A stretch of 64,000 nt of DNA from Sipunculus nudus (taxonomy: Eukaryota; Annelida; Sipuncula; Golfingiida; Sipunculidae). Each line of letters starts with the position of its first letter. The first letter of the stretch is position 1. Position numbers and translations under genes: made by a program. The notes under the pieces were generated by a model that saw only the letters and a program-made list of their open reading frames with translations, had not been told where the DNA came from and searched no databases. The stretch is taken from contig CM049313.1 of the NCBI GenBank assembly GCA_026874595.1, forward strand, positions 24,984,008-25,048,007, given 5' to 3'. Positions 45,881 through 58,831 of the stretch are shown here, one piece after another.

Positions 45881-47045
45881 TTACTGGCATCTATTATTTA
45901 ATTCTACATTGGAACGGTTCCCTCTGTGGGCATTCAATCGATGCATTTGTGTCATATTCTGCAGAGCGCCATGGCCAATGGACCACCTGCTGTTTAACAT
46001 AAACCAAACAGGTACCCGGGGCAGGTGGGATCGGCACTGCTTACTCTCGTGACAGAAAAGCCTTTTTATCTGCTGCAACAGAAATATCCTTGACTAGCAG
46101 CTACTTGTATTTGTGGCAGATTTTCAGAACTATTGTCATGTATAAGACGATTTGTGGCCCTTATCCGTACTATTACTGCAGGTGTCTCAGCAATCACATT
46201 GAAATGAGACCTGTAACCTTCCATATGACCCAGCGGTCTGATGGAAGTGGTATGCAGTAGGACGGAGCCGCTGTTAACAGGTAGAATTCTTGCTCACAGA
46301 AACAAGGATTCCAAAAGGTTGTCCAGATGGCTGTAATTCATCAAATGTGACCACGCCCACCGCTGTCCCGCCTCCACCGAGCATGGCAAGACAAATGAAG
46401 ATCCTTTCACCGACCCGTCATCTGCCATAAAAGCAAGAGAGTTAAGCGACCCGGCCGTTACCATTAATTTGTACTCCTAACTCCCTCGCTTCGTCGACGC
46501 TATGGCCTGGATTATTGGTTACCATAGCAACGTGTCTCGGGGGAGCCTACATGGTTCGATACATTGCGAGGAGGGTACAGAATGACCCAGGTCTGTACGG
46601 CTCGCGTCTCACTCTGAAAACCTCCATATCCCAGTGAACCTTACTTGATCTGCAATTTAAAAAGACGAACCCTGGTTCCAGGAGATCTCTTTATTTATCA
46701 CATTCTTACGGTCGACTTTATAACGTGCCAGGTTTGGTCCCAGCCCAGTGTGTTCTGGTAAACACGAGATGTGAAAGACAGACATGACACATAAGATGAA
46801 AAAATTCTCATTTAGCAGTTTTTTCCTCCTGTTACTGGTAAATTTTCGAATATGAATGATCCACGTGACTCGAGCTTTTGTAGGGAGACCTTCTGGGCGG
46901 AGGGATACCATAGAGAGAAGCGCAACAACAGCTGATGAATGGCGTTATAAAACGCCTCAGGCCCCTGAGAAATGGGGAAGCCATGCATATGAAGCAAAAT
47001 CACGAGAGAGCGTAGTTGCAGGCAGCAACGTTGGGCCTGTCGGGG
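45881..47045. other. unassigned sequence with an X-box
   Basis: GC-richer than its surroundings around 46240-46620; holds the motif at 46518-46531. No convincing open frame. Confidence 0.45.
46518..46531. promoter_or_regulatory. RFX-type X-box with adjoining inverted CCAAT
   Basis: GTTACCATAGCAAC matches the symmetric RFX X-box consensus GTTRCCATRGYAAC at every position; ATTGG (inverted CCAAT) lies directly before it at 46513-46517. RFX factors act in ciliary gene promoters in animals, but no adjacent gene can be assigned. Confidence 0.5.
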
Positions 47046-47325
47046 TTAGTGGTTGGTTAATGGCCATTTCTAGTAAAACTTCGACCTGTTGTTAAAATAC
47101 GTGGTCATTTTTAGTAGGACTTTAACGTGCTGTTAACATTATTGGTCATTTTTAGTAGGAATTTAACCTGCTGTTGACATTAGTGGTCATTTTTAGTAGG
47201 ACTTAAACCTGCTTTTAACATAAGTGGTCATTTTAGTAGGACTTTAACATGCTGTTAACATTAGTGGTCATTTTTTAGCAGGACTTAAACTGCTGTTAAC
47301 ATTAGTGGTCATTTCTGGTAGAACC
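47046..47325 (+). repeat. ~41-bp tandem repeat, about seven copies
   Basis: Consensus contains GTGGTCATTTTTAGTAGGAC followed by TTAAACCTGCTGTTAACATTA; copies diverge by a few bases and small indels. Confidence 0.85.
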
Positions 47326-49000
47326 ACTTATTAACCTTCTACTTTATTCAGCATCATCCTCTGTATCATGAATTAACATTTTATTTTTCGATGACTTTGT
47401 GATATTTTTAAATAAGATTTTCTCAGTTCCAGCTTAACCATTAGTCTCTGAAAATTTGAAGTACTTCTGGTGATCCACCTGAACCCAGATACTGCCACGC
47501 ACCCTGCCAGTTAAATGAAAGTTATGAGATATCAGAATTACTGCATCGGGAAAAAAATAATATTCGAAAGAAAATATTATATTGATCGGGCAAATCCTAT
47601 GCTTAAGTTTAAGGACTGTTGGTTGAGCAAATTTATTTATTAAGAATATACTTTGCCGTGTTCTGTCCATATCATGTGGGGCTGCAATCTTAGTTTTCAA
47701 ATTTTTGCAAGAGTTTATAAATGTTATTTTGAATTGACCAATGGTCCTGTCAAACACCCGGGGTGTGTGACCGTGTGTCGATGACATTTTTCACAGGTAT
47801 GTGTATACCTCATATTTTGGTTACTTTTACGAAGCTGCCCCAATTATCAAGCTCATGTTGCACATTATTCCCCTTTATGTCTATCCATTTGTCGCTGCGG
47901 GCAAGGCATCTCATTCAGTGTACGCAGCTGTTTACAAATGAGACTAATTATTTAGTACTTATCTTGTGAAACAGCGGACCCAGGCACTCGGGCAGGTGCA
48001 GTCGTCAGGGTAGCCAGTTATCAGTCACGTGGCCGCCGCGTCGCCCTCGGCACGACCTGGCGGCACAAACCTCCATGGTTCTCCGTCTCAGTATAATAAT
48101 ATTTAAAAAGTGGCCTAGCACGTCAACCTGATATCTATTATCACATGGTTCTTTATCTGGGTAACACTTACTAGTTTATATCTGTCAGATAAGGCGGGCG
48201 CATGGATGACACGTGGACTTGTGGTCCTAATAACTAAAAAAACAACCCTCCCAGGATTCTATAAGAATACGTGCCGGTAATTACAGACAATCAAAACCCA
48301 AGTATGTGGAGGGTTATTTACAATACAAGGAAGCAAGCGAATACATGTTTGATGGCTTCTTTAAAACATAAGCGGGATACATGTAGATTCAATTTCCTCC
48401 TACAATTCATTTAAGAGACATATATTCTGACAAATGACGTGTATATGAAATCAATAAAGTTTGTTGACCTTTTCCAAAACAACGCAAAAAGCGCCCATCT
48501 CACGGTGCACAGACTGTACGTTTTGTTTACATCCACGTATTTATAACATTTTGGGGCCGGTAAAATGGCCGCAATTCGTAATCCAAACATGTCCAAAAAG
48601 GACAAATGGAGGCAAAGCGGACGAACCAGATTTTGCAAATGACAAAAGATGCTTTATAAATATATGCTCTCAACACAGCAACTGGTGCCTTTCCACTTCC
48701 TAACATGCGCAAACGAACACCTCCGGTAACATTGTTACCCTGCATGTACCGTACACATGTATACCGTGTATACAATAACAGCTTGTAGATAAACAAATCC
48801 AGATATCCGTCCCAGGGGGGCATTATAGGAACTTTTCTTCTATACTCTCTACAGTGCATTTATATGTAACCAGAGTAAGTGAAAAATCACATTAATTCTA
48901 CAAGTAATGCAGGCGAGTATTCTCGCGAGTATTCTCCGAAAAAAAAATTGTTCAACAACTTGCTGGAAACAGTTCGTGAGTTCGTGTATCAAATTTTAAG
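47326..49000. other. unassigned sequence
   Basis: No gene recognised; a 117-codon open frame on the minus strand at 47434-47787 has no motif. Confidence 0.45.
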
Positions 49001-49610
49001 AAAAACATGCTTATATATTTAAAAGTCATGAGGTTCACAAATACTTGTTTTTTTTTTTTTATTTAACCTTGAAAACCAAAGTCAAGGTCACTAGCTTTCA
49101 AATAAGTCTGAGAGCTTTCTACGGACAAATTCTATGTCAAATTTGAGGAAACAATATGCAGTGTTAAAAAAGTTATAATATTAACAAAAATCCTATATAC
49201 TCGAAGTTTTGATCTTGAAGACCAATCTCAATGTTTTCAGTTTTCAAACATGTCTGAGAACTTGGTGGAAACAATGTGTGTATCAAACCTGAAGAAAAAA
49301 TATACAAAATATATTGGGTTCAAAAAATTCTATATTTCCTCAGATTTGACCTTGATAACCACGGTCATGAGTTTTCCCACATTTCAGAGATGGTGGTGGA
49401 AACACTAACAATTTGTGGGTAACATTTGAGGGAAAATATGCAGTTTTTCAAACGTTACGGGCTTCATAAAAATCCTACATTTCTGCAGATTTGACCTTGA
49501 AGACCCAGGTCATGTTCAAGATTTTTTAACACTCTCAAACAACTTGTTTAAAACCTTCAGTGTATCAGACCTGAAGGGAAAATATGGAGGACTTCAAATG
49601 TTATATAAGT
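49001..49610 (+). repeat. ~143-bp diverged tandem repeat, four copies
   Basis: Each unit has a TTGACCTTGAAGACC-type anchor (about 49065, 49208, 49346 and 49492) followed by GGTCA, a TTTTCAAAC segment, TGGTGGAAAC, and GAAAATATGCAG. Unit lengths are about 136-146 bp. Confidence 0.75.
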
Positions 49611-52600
49611 CACCCTCGATTTCGAGCTCTGCTATACAGGTCTTGTCAATCTGGAAACATTGCAGACACACCGCATTCTCCAGATAGGAATCGGCTCCTT
49701 AAAAGGCAAAAGATAGAAAAGATAGTGGAATGTACCGTGAACGTAAGCCCTCTATAAACCAAGTGTCAGTTTCGTGAAGATTTATGGGTACTGAACTTTA
49801 AATCAGACCTATGAACCAGATGTAGGTGAAATGAAAATGTTAATCAACATATTGATGTGAACATTTGCCGGCGTTTACCGCCAGCTTGAGCCCGATAATA
49901 CTGGTACTTGTAAACTAGTAAACTTCACAAAAACTTGATCTATTATTACATACACACAGAATTAAGCAACATGCCGGTAATTGTGGCGAGAAATCCTGAG
50001 GATCATTGTGTATGGAGATACACTTTAGTGATAAGTAACTGCTGAAAATGTCCTAAATAAAAGACTGAATAGTCACCATAATAACTTAATACCCCGGCCA
50101 TAAATAACCTTATCTAATTTGCCGGATTTGGCAGAATGCATTTTAGAAAGGACGTCTATTTCAAAAGTTACGAATGAAAGGGCAAGTAAATCTGTATAAA
50201 GAGCTCAGTTTGTAACCCACTCGCTGCAAACTAATCTGGGCTGTTCCCGGAGGCTACGTGTACGTAATTAACGGCGGAAATATTTGTGTCAAATGTCATT
50301 TATATGAGCAGTGCGGAGGTCTTTGTAGCTACATCAAAAAGTGACACGCACTCGAGGCAAAGTAATTTGTGTATGTTGCTGTGTACCGGGGCTTCCGTCT
50401 TTGTCACCATGGTTCGGTGCTCGTATCACCTCGTGAAATCGATCACGTTTGACCCGTTGAACTTCTCGTTGGTGGGCGGAGCTTTAATTGTAAGATTGAC
50501 AAGATGGCCATATGATCATCTGATTGGTCGCTTCAAGTACATCTCGCTGCCAACACTGACTCACAGGATATGGTTTTACATGATTATCGCTTTGCCTGCC
50601 GGCGTTGGCCCGCCACTTTATTGTGCCTCTCATGAAAACGTGCATTGCTTGACAGGATCCTTTGTTCCATTCATGTGAGCACAATCTGAACTCGGGTCCG
50701 GGACACTTGCCTGGTGCAACTCATGAATATACGGGCCATGGGTTTGAAACGAGCATTAAACTGATACGCAATCTTTGCTAATTGTGAACTGTGTAGGCCT
50801 AAAATCAGTTGGGGGGGGGGGGGGGGGGGGGAGACATGTTCCCGTTAATGGCTCCACTTTTTAAAACTCATTTGGATAAAATAATTGTTCTTCCGCCCGG
50901 CTTTAAAAAGATGAAATATTATTTAGGTGCAGTTGGCTTTCCACAGAGCGCAGTCCGCCATCAAAATCTGCCATGGATAGGCAGAGGTCACGACGCGACA
51001 AGTTTCCGTCTCCTCAGCTTGAAGTCACGCGAGAGTTATTAAATTCTCTCGCTAGGTCACGCCCACTGTCAGCCCACCTTCATTACTAACGTATTTGTGT
51101 ATAAACGCCCACATGGTGGCCTTGGCCCGGTTGGTATTTTAAGAATATAATCAGATGTAATATGTATACAAAGATGTCCATTCACTTCCTTTTGCAAAAT
51201 CAATTTATAAATGTGATTTCTTGCTTCCTGTATACATCAATGACCTAAGGGTAATTTTGGTTGTGAAAAGTTCTTATAACGCCTTCGTGAAGGATGTATC
51301 AAATTGTGTATCAACAATGTTTGTAAACACTGCAATGTTGACAAACGGGAAAAATGTAACCTAAGGTTGTAGGTTGCACATGTGTGCGGAGGTAGAAAGG
51401 TCATTTGTTGCAAAACGCCATTTGCAAAGCTCTGCCTTGCTGCCAGATTGCCTTGTTGAATTTGTTTTGATTATTTTGGCGGGCCCCCACATATTAAAAA
51501 CACGTTGAAATAAACAAAACAAGCAGCCTGTGTGCGGTGATGTCCACGTTTTCTGGCCTTTTTATTTTATAAAGCTCCAATTAAGGGATAAATAAAGTTT
51601 ATAAAGTTTAGATTATTTATTGGGCCCCTTTAATTAGTTCATCATGAATATTGTTTATTATGTAGGCCTTTTGTTATGGAGGTACGTATCATATAACGCA
51701 TAACTATAATATCTCAAATAAAAAATAAAATGTTGGAATATATATATATATATATATATATATATCATTAGCATGCACATCGGATTCTTTATCAGGCCCT
51801 CATAAACCGTGACAAACGGCCCACTTTGATCGTGCCATATATAGCATACCCGTGTATATATAAATATCTTAATATTAAAGAAACATTACACTTTTACAGT
51901 GTCCCCAGTCATATTCATAACCATTCCACGTAAATCACGTGGTTTATAAGTGTGAAGCATCTGTCCGGGGCACGACCTCACAGCGCGGGACCCGCACCTG
52001 TTCGCCACACCGAGGGGTCATAGCTGACAGCCTGTCAATGTTTGTCATTATATTGGACACTCAGCTGATTACTTAGCACACACACACAGATAGCCAGGCA
52101 GTGAGGCATTCCAATCGTGTGTGTATGTGTGCGTACCTGTATGTGTCATTCTGTTTGAATGCCAACGTTTATCTACCAACGTGCATGTTGAATATGAAAT
52201 TACAACGTATATAACTGGATATACATGCAGAACCAGCATAAACTATAGAATTATAATAAACATTATTCTTTATTTCATTATAAAACGATTAATATAAAAA
52301 TTTAATATGATATAAATATAAACAAAAATATATTTAATCCTGGCATAAACCGCCTCTGTCATAAATTACACTATTATATGGAGAGGCACTCGTGGACGCG
52401 AGGTACAGGATGTTAGGTGTACACGTCTTGCATCAGCTCGCCCTGTATTGATCAGCTGACGGATATCCGATACCACGGACGGACGGCCTACCACGTGTGC
52501 ATCCTCTGTCATGTGTTATCTCATGTATAATGAACGGACCAAGATTACAACTGATAAGTATGGTCGAACTAAAGTGACAGGAGAATGAACTGTTTTCAAT

Positions 52601-53080
52601 GAATCATCTAAATTATTGTAGTTATTCACTGCACACAAACACCTTCGTGACCGTCTCAGAAATGTAAACTTTCAGGTATGAACCACGCTCACACTCAGAG
52701 TTCGTTCTAGCATGTATATGCACGTGTATCCTTTAAGATCCAGGGGGAACACGTATAGGGACAAAACAACCTGATATTACATTCATTGCAGGCCCGAACT
52801 TAAAATACAAACACGTGTTACGATGCATTAATCTTCTTAATCTGTAAGACGCCAATAAAAGGTATATTCTGTGGCTGCTTATGTTAACTGTGTTGCTTGT
52901 TGCTCCGTAAACAAAACAAGAAACTTAGTCATGGTAAACCCATTGAAATTATAAAATAAACTCCTAAACAAAATACCCAATTAAGTGTAGGGTACTTGGT
53001 TCGTGTTTGACAGGACACAACGAATAATGGCTAGGTGACCTCAGTGACCTGCCCTAAAGAATTAAAAAACACCGTGTGTT
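49611..53080. other. unassigned sequence
   Basis: Holds a G21 run at 50811-50831, a (TA)n tract at 51738-51765 and a 130-codon plus-strand open frame at 50286-50678 with no recognised domain. 51575-51634 has TTAA/AGGGGCCCAAT-type sequence on the minus strand, resembling an end of the TTAA element family. Confidence 0.45.
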
Positions 53081-53087
53081 TTTACAA

Positions 53088-53190
53088 CCCCCCCCCCCCC
53101 CACACACACACACATATATATATGGAGAGGGACAGAGAGAGAGACAAACAGAGAGACAGACAGAGAGAGAGGGAGGGAAAGAAAGAGAGA
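53088..53190. repeat. C-run, CA, TA and GA microsatellite cluster
   Basis: C13 at about 53088-53100, then (CA)n, (TA)n, and GA/GACA-rich sequence to about 53190. Confidence 0.95.
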
Positions 53191-53205
53191 GGCAACTTTA
53201 TATGC

Positions 53206-53454
53206 CTAACGTCCTCGTATTGCATTCGGGTAACTAAGTGCGATTTGATTAAACACCTCCATGTGACGAGATGGCATGTCCCGGAAAATGTCCCAGTGGT
53301 TCCGCTCCTGGACCCATGTCTCTGTAAAATCCAATCCAATTCCATTGTTAGTGAGCGGTATACGAACTCCGGCCAGTTCTGATGGCATGTGTCCTCGCTC
53401 AAACATCAACTCGCTCAGTCCCCCGCGTTGGCTATTACTCAGACCATCTGTCAT
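53206..53454 (-). CDS. unrecognised 82-codon open frame, possible small exon
   Basis: Reads from ATG at 53454 to a stop at 53206. The translation has a protein-like mix of charged, aromatic and aliphatic residues (for example F-T-E-T-W-V-Q-E-R-N-H-W-D) unlike the repeat-derived frames nearby. I do not recognise the family. The sequence TGACAG just upstream of the second ATG could be an acceptor, but no good donor or neighbouring exon was found. It could equally be chance. Confidence 0.25.
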   Translation of the reverse strand: MTDGLSNSQRGGLSELMFERGHMPSELAGVRIPLTNNGIGLDFTETWVQERNHWDIFRDMPSRHMEVFNQIALSYPNAIRGR

Positions 53455-53469
53455 ATTGTGTGCATAAAG

Positions 53470-56400
53470 CGTCTGTTAGACAGGATAAATTATGATCTAG
53501 ACAACAAGAATTTCAACAAAACAGAACTTGTAATTAATGAAATATAGGCCTCTGCATTAAACAGAACGTATGAATAAAAACCATCAAGCAATACATATAC
53601 CGTGTATTTGAACTGGGCTTGCCTTGGCCACTGCCACGCTCACTTTAACTTCTCCGGCTTGACACGGTTGTCCTCATGTATGAATGTTTGTTATAGTATA
53701 CCCTATAATAATACTTTTATACATTACAAAGTCATGTCTAATTATCACCGCCGTATGCATGGCCGGAGTGCATGACGGGAACGGCGCAGCTGTTGGTGTA
53801 TTCTGCCTGCATGGATGTAAATTTAATTGGAATGCCCCAAAATAATTAATGAATCAATTCATATCTTAATGGATGTGTTACCTCTGCTAAGCTTGCTTGA
53901 GCCGCGTATTCGCTTGTGGTCGTGTATGAACTCTTGACAGGAGGGTCAGAGGTGGCGCGAGATCACCACCAAGGTTAACTTATAGTTTGGGGTGGTTAAT
54001 TAAGCTATAACCTTTTCCCCAGATATTGAAAAATATACAGTCTATACGGTGTCATCAGTCAAACTCCCCTTTTCCTCTAAAGTTCACGAGATTCACCAGT
54101 TACCATAAACTGATAAAGGTTACGTCTTTCTAGTTAAGGTCTCGGGACTGGCAAAATTCGTCAAAATTTGTTTTTCGGTGTACTGTATATATATTGAATC
54201 CAGTGCTTAGCAAAGAGCATATATATTTTGGTTCGCTGGTTGCAATTACTGGGGAAAAAACGTATTTTACTCAGTGCTGACAGAGGGACCTTGAAACTAG
54301 CGACACCTATAAGCTAAGACAGACAGCGAGTGATCGGGTCATTCTTAATGACAATGAAAGATTGCATTTAGAAAATATGAAATAATTAAATATACAGAAA
54401 ATACCTCAATTGTTTATCCGACAGGCTCCTGGGGAGTCTTGCTGTATCTGATGGCAAAATCATTTTACTCGAACATAACAGATATCATGGCGCTTAATGG
54501 TTCCTTATATTACAAGTAAATCTACCAGTTCTCTTTATCTCCGAGCTATGTTTAGAATTATACATATGGTATGGTATATATCATATAAAGTTTTCCGTTA
54601 ATAAAAATTACCCCAAAAGAGGTGTGTTTATAGGGAAATGTATCATGTTACGTTTAATAAATGTAATAAATGCATGAGCATTATGTATAGAATACAAAAC
54701 AAATATTAAACCATTGCAGCTGATATTTATACCCCACCGGCTCACCATCAACCCAAAAACGCTGGAGTGTTACCGACTTTAAAGGGGATAGAATGCATGG
54801 TGAGACCACGCCCATTTTATGATGAAAATTGTTGTTACTGGAGTGACAGTCAGTATAGAAGGCATGCCTCCACCGAGGAAAAAGAAACAATTATTATGGG
54901 AGCTTTTACGCTTATCTGCACAAAAAAAATACATAACGGGATCTTAAATCCCTGATCCGTGTCCAACCCCTCTACAATTTTCCAGGAGATCTCTTCAGTA
55001 ATTTTTGCGTAATCTTTTGAACGAACAGGTAGTAAACAAACAGATACGGCTGAAAACGTTCTTTATAGATATTTACAATTCCGTCTCACCATTTTTTTTT
55101 CATGCAAGTTTACACATACAACAAAGCTGTCCATGATCTGAAGCCGCCTGTTCAGCACGACTATATTCCGAAAGAACAATATTTGTCACCGGTCAACCCA
55201 GGGATTTTGTGTCAGAGTTATTTATTTGAACCCACAGTAATATGTCCGAAAGCGGGACCACCAGTCCAGAACTCTCATATTTTAATGGCGAACCCCTGAG
55301 TCTGTTGCGGGTCTGCTCTTCAAATTTGTGACACCCCGTCCGCGCAGGCTAATTGATGCATACAACCATGCGTATCGTGACAGTATATATTTTTTCACCA
55401 AAATGCACTGGTTGTTGCCCGCATAAATAAACAATCTGCAACCGATTCGCTGGTTTTACAGAAGTAAAAAGACAAGCAAATATCAGTCTAGTCGATCGAT
55501 ATCGCGTATATATTATTATATATATATATATATGGATGATATTTATATATGCAGATACAGGACTTCACACTATAGCGTGCATGCCGTGATAATAAAAGTA
55601 GAAAGCATCGTGGTTTTAACCAAACACGCAGTCCACGTCATATATATGCATGAATCATGAACGCATCGCGCGCGATCCTATAGTTTCTTGCAACCTTATC
55701 AGTTTAAGAATTCAATGTCATGCATACAAGGCAATAAACCCTGGTTTATTATGTATGAACTCGTTATACTCTTCCAATATTGGTTTGTACCACTTGTTCT
55801 GAATGCGCCCTTGCTCCCCACACTCACGATATAAATCTTTTTACGTCGGTCGAAAATCAGGTTCCTTATTCTGAATGAGAACCTCAAATCCACGCCAGCT
55901 ATTGATTCTTGTCGTGCAGTTAAAGGAAATTGTATCAGGGTTGAGCGCAGTGACCATGCAGGCATTGTTAATGCCCGCTTTTTGTGTTTGGACCGATAAC
56001 AACTCTTGCTTCAACGAGAGACACAGTGTCACTTAAACGTTCTCATGTCGCTCGCGAGAGTCGCTGTTTTTTATTTATTTGATATCGCACATGGTCTGCA
56101 GATGACTCATGTAAATCAGTGATATCAAAATTCAGACATTTTGAATGAACATCGTCCCAACCCTTTAATGCCCACAGGTCACACAGACCACGGGGGACTA
56201 TATAATAACAAACGTAGCCTAATATAGCCTAAAATGAGGCACTGTCCCTAAAGTATATATACACGAAATGATTCGTTCATTATTTATTAAATGGTTCACG
56301 TTCCACACATTTACCAAGCACCACGAGGGTCCTGACATTTTATGATCCACATCAAGGCGTCGTCAAGTGAATAATGTATCAATGCATTAATATGATGCTA

Positions 56401-58823
56401 CAAAAACACCAAGAATTTATCTCTGGGTCCCAAGGTCGCTAAAAATTTATTATACAAGTAAGAATATACACACTCCTCATGTGTGAGAGTCCCGTGCAGA
56501 AAATCATGTTGATACAATAAAACATGTCAAAATAAACATTAACTTTAATAAAACAGAATACCAGCATAAGGCCAAAAACAAGGTATATGGTTCTCACGCC
56601 CTCTTTTCACAAATCCGTGTGATATTTTTTATTTGACCTTTTTCTCGTATGTTTCGATTAAAATGTATTTTTGATCAGGGAAAAGCATGATAATAACATA
56701 TTTTTTGGCCAAACAGGTAAAACACTACATGACAAAGGAAATCTTAAATTGTATTATTTTATCTTCTTTTAAGAAAATCAAAATAAAAATGTTTAATGCA
56801 GGGGTTAAATTGACGCGGGCGGTGCTTGAGAACCATACCTTTTTCTTTGGCCTAAGGTCAATGTCACTCTCAAAACTGCAAAATACTGGAAGAAAACTGC
56901 AAATTCTTGTACCATATTTCGGAACAATCCTTGGGGTCACAATAACATTTGATCCTGTGTGTATATGATATGCTCTCAATGGTATAGCGCTATATATAGG
57001 CTTTGATTACTCGAGACCCTATGGCCAAGGCCATGTCTGCATGCAATTTCCCCAGGCTTTGATATCTCAGCTATATTCATGTTTCCGCAAAAGGTCAAAG
57101 AAATCCGTCAATTATGTGCCAGATTATATGTTTCAAACTGTTTTAAGTAGCTGTGATGCAGACTGCGAAAATACAGAGAAATGTGCCACAAATGGGTCCA
57201 CTTTATTCAGTAGTGCACGGGTACACTGTAAAAGGCAATTCGTAAGCCATACCAAATTTCAGGACAATCCATTACCAAAGCTCGTTGATGTTAATAAGGT
57301 GTAGTATACTATCGTGCCCTGAGAAATAAATACATGTAGCAGCAGTAAGCGTGGCAGTAACTCAAATCGTAGGCCTTATCTCCGCGATTATGTACCTGCA
57401 TGGTAAATGCTCAGTGTCCATCCGTGTGTTTATTTGTTGTTTTCCTTTTTGTAAAATAACATCGATATATATAAACTGGCCATGAGGACAAGAAAAGATT
57501 TTAAAAAAATATTTGGAGTTGATCCAAGTAAAGAAGGTATACGTATATGTAGGGTTATGTTTTTATTTCATAACATTGTAAATGTGGAAGTTTAGTGCTG
57601 AAACCTGGCGGAATGTTCAGTAATTATATATGAGTATTCTTCACAAAAAGCAAGTATTCAGTGCTTGCTCAATTGTATTGTAGCAAGTTGATCTATATCT
57701 GCAGCTGAGAACCATTTAGCTGACGGGAGCTAAATTTATATTCTTTCACGACGCATCATAGTTTTCTCTCTATATATATACATCAGTTCAAGTCAACATG
57801 AAAAAAATGAGCGGGGGAAACGATCAGCTATACTTTGGAGTTATGTAATGCCTAAGATGTCATGAAAACTTAAATCTAACAATACAGACGTGCACGGGGC
57901 TGTTTTACTTATGCATCACGTGGAGGACACAATTGACAGAGCATTTCCGATATGTTTTCACGTGAAGTGAATTTTCATTGCTTGCATATTGTGTATAATC
58001 GGTGTTGGGTTTCGTTGATACATGATAAAAATGTTTATCATGTGCCCGAACGTCATTCCAAGGGCATCAACTCTTATTTTTTTCCGGTGTGACCAGACAG
58101 TATCCTGTTAATCGTACAGATCCATGTTATGCAGCATAAATGCGTGTACACGTAAATAATGTAGTGGTGGTCAGTTGACGGCTGGTAGTGATATAGATAG
58201 ATCATTAAATGTGGATGTAGATCTTTTCTCATTGTGTTTCCACCCTGCCCCTTATAAAGGGTGTAAACATGCACTCATCCAATAAATTCCTCAGACTGAG
58301 CGACGCCCTGGGGACCAATACTATAACCCGAAGCCACAGGATATGACGGGCCCACGTCGGCCAGGCAGACACCGCTTATGGCTTCGCCCGGCCGAGTCAT
58401 GTGACCATCAGCCAGCCGGCCGGGAACTGCCACTTGCTCGGAGTCGGGGTGCTTTCAGTACATTGTTCAGTTCTGTCGCTCAGACCATAAATCCACCCCC
58501 TTTGATTTTCGATAATTACTTTAGGTCAGTTTTGTTTGCCCTGATGACACCATGTGTTTTAAATGGTGTGTATATTAATATATATTTTGTTTCTCTCATA
58601 TTTCTGAAAGTAAATTTTGGTGAAATATGTTATTTTTAATTTTCTCATACCTTTATCTACGAGACATATGCAAAGGGCAAAAACTTAAAACTCTTTCAAG
58701 TGTTTCACACACACACAAACACAAATAAAAAAAACTGTCTTGAGGGGGCAGTGTTTAGTCCGGTACACTCAGTGTTTACGATCCAATCATCCATTGTTGA
58801 TCGTCATTACCTCGCACTCATCC
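53470..58823. other. unassigned sequence
   Basis: No gene recognised. Open frames up to about 98 codons lack motifs. A (TA)n tract lies at 55514-55533, and 53735-53880 is rich in TAAT-type sites. 56920-57290 has two CAAATTTCAGGACAATCC-type segments typical of dispersed repeats. Confidence 0.4.
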
Positions 58824-58831
58824 ACCGGAGG

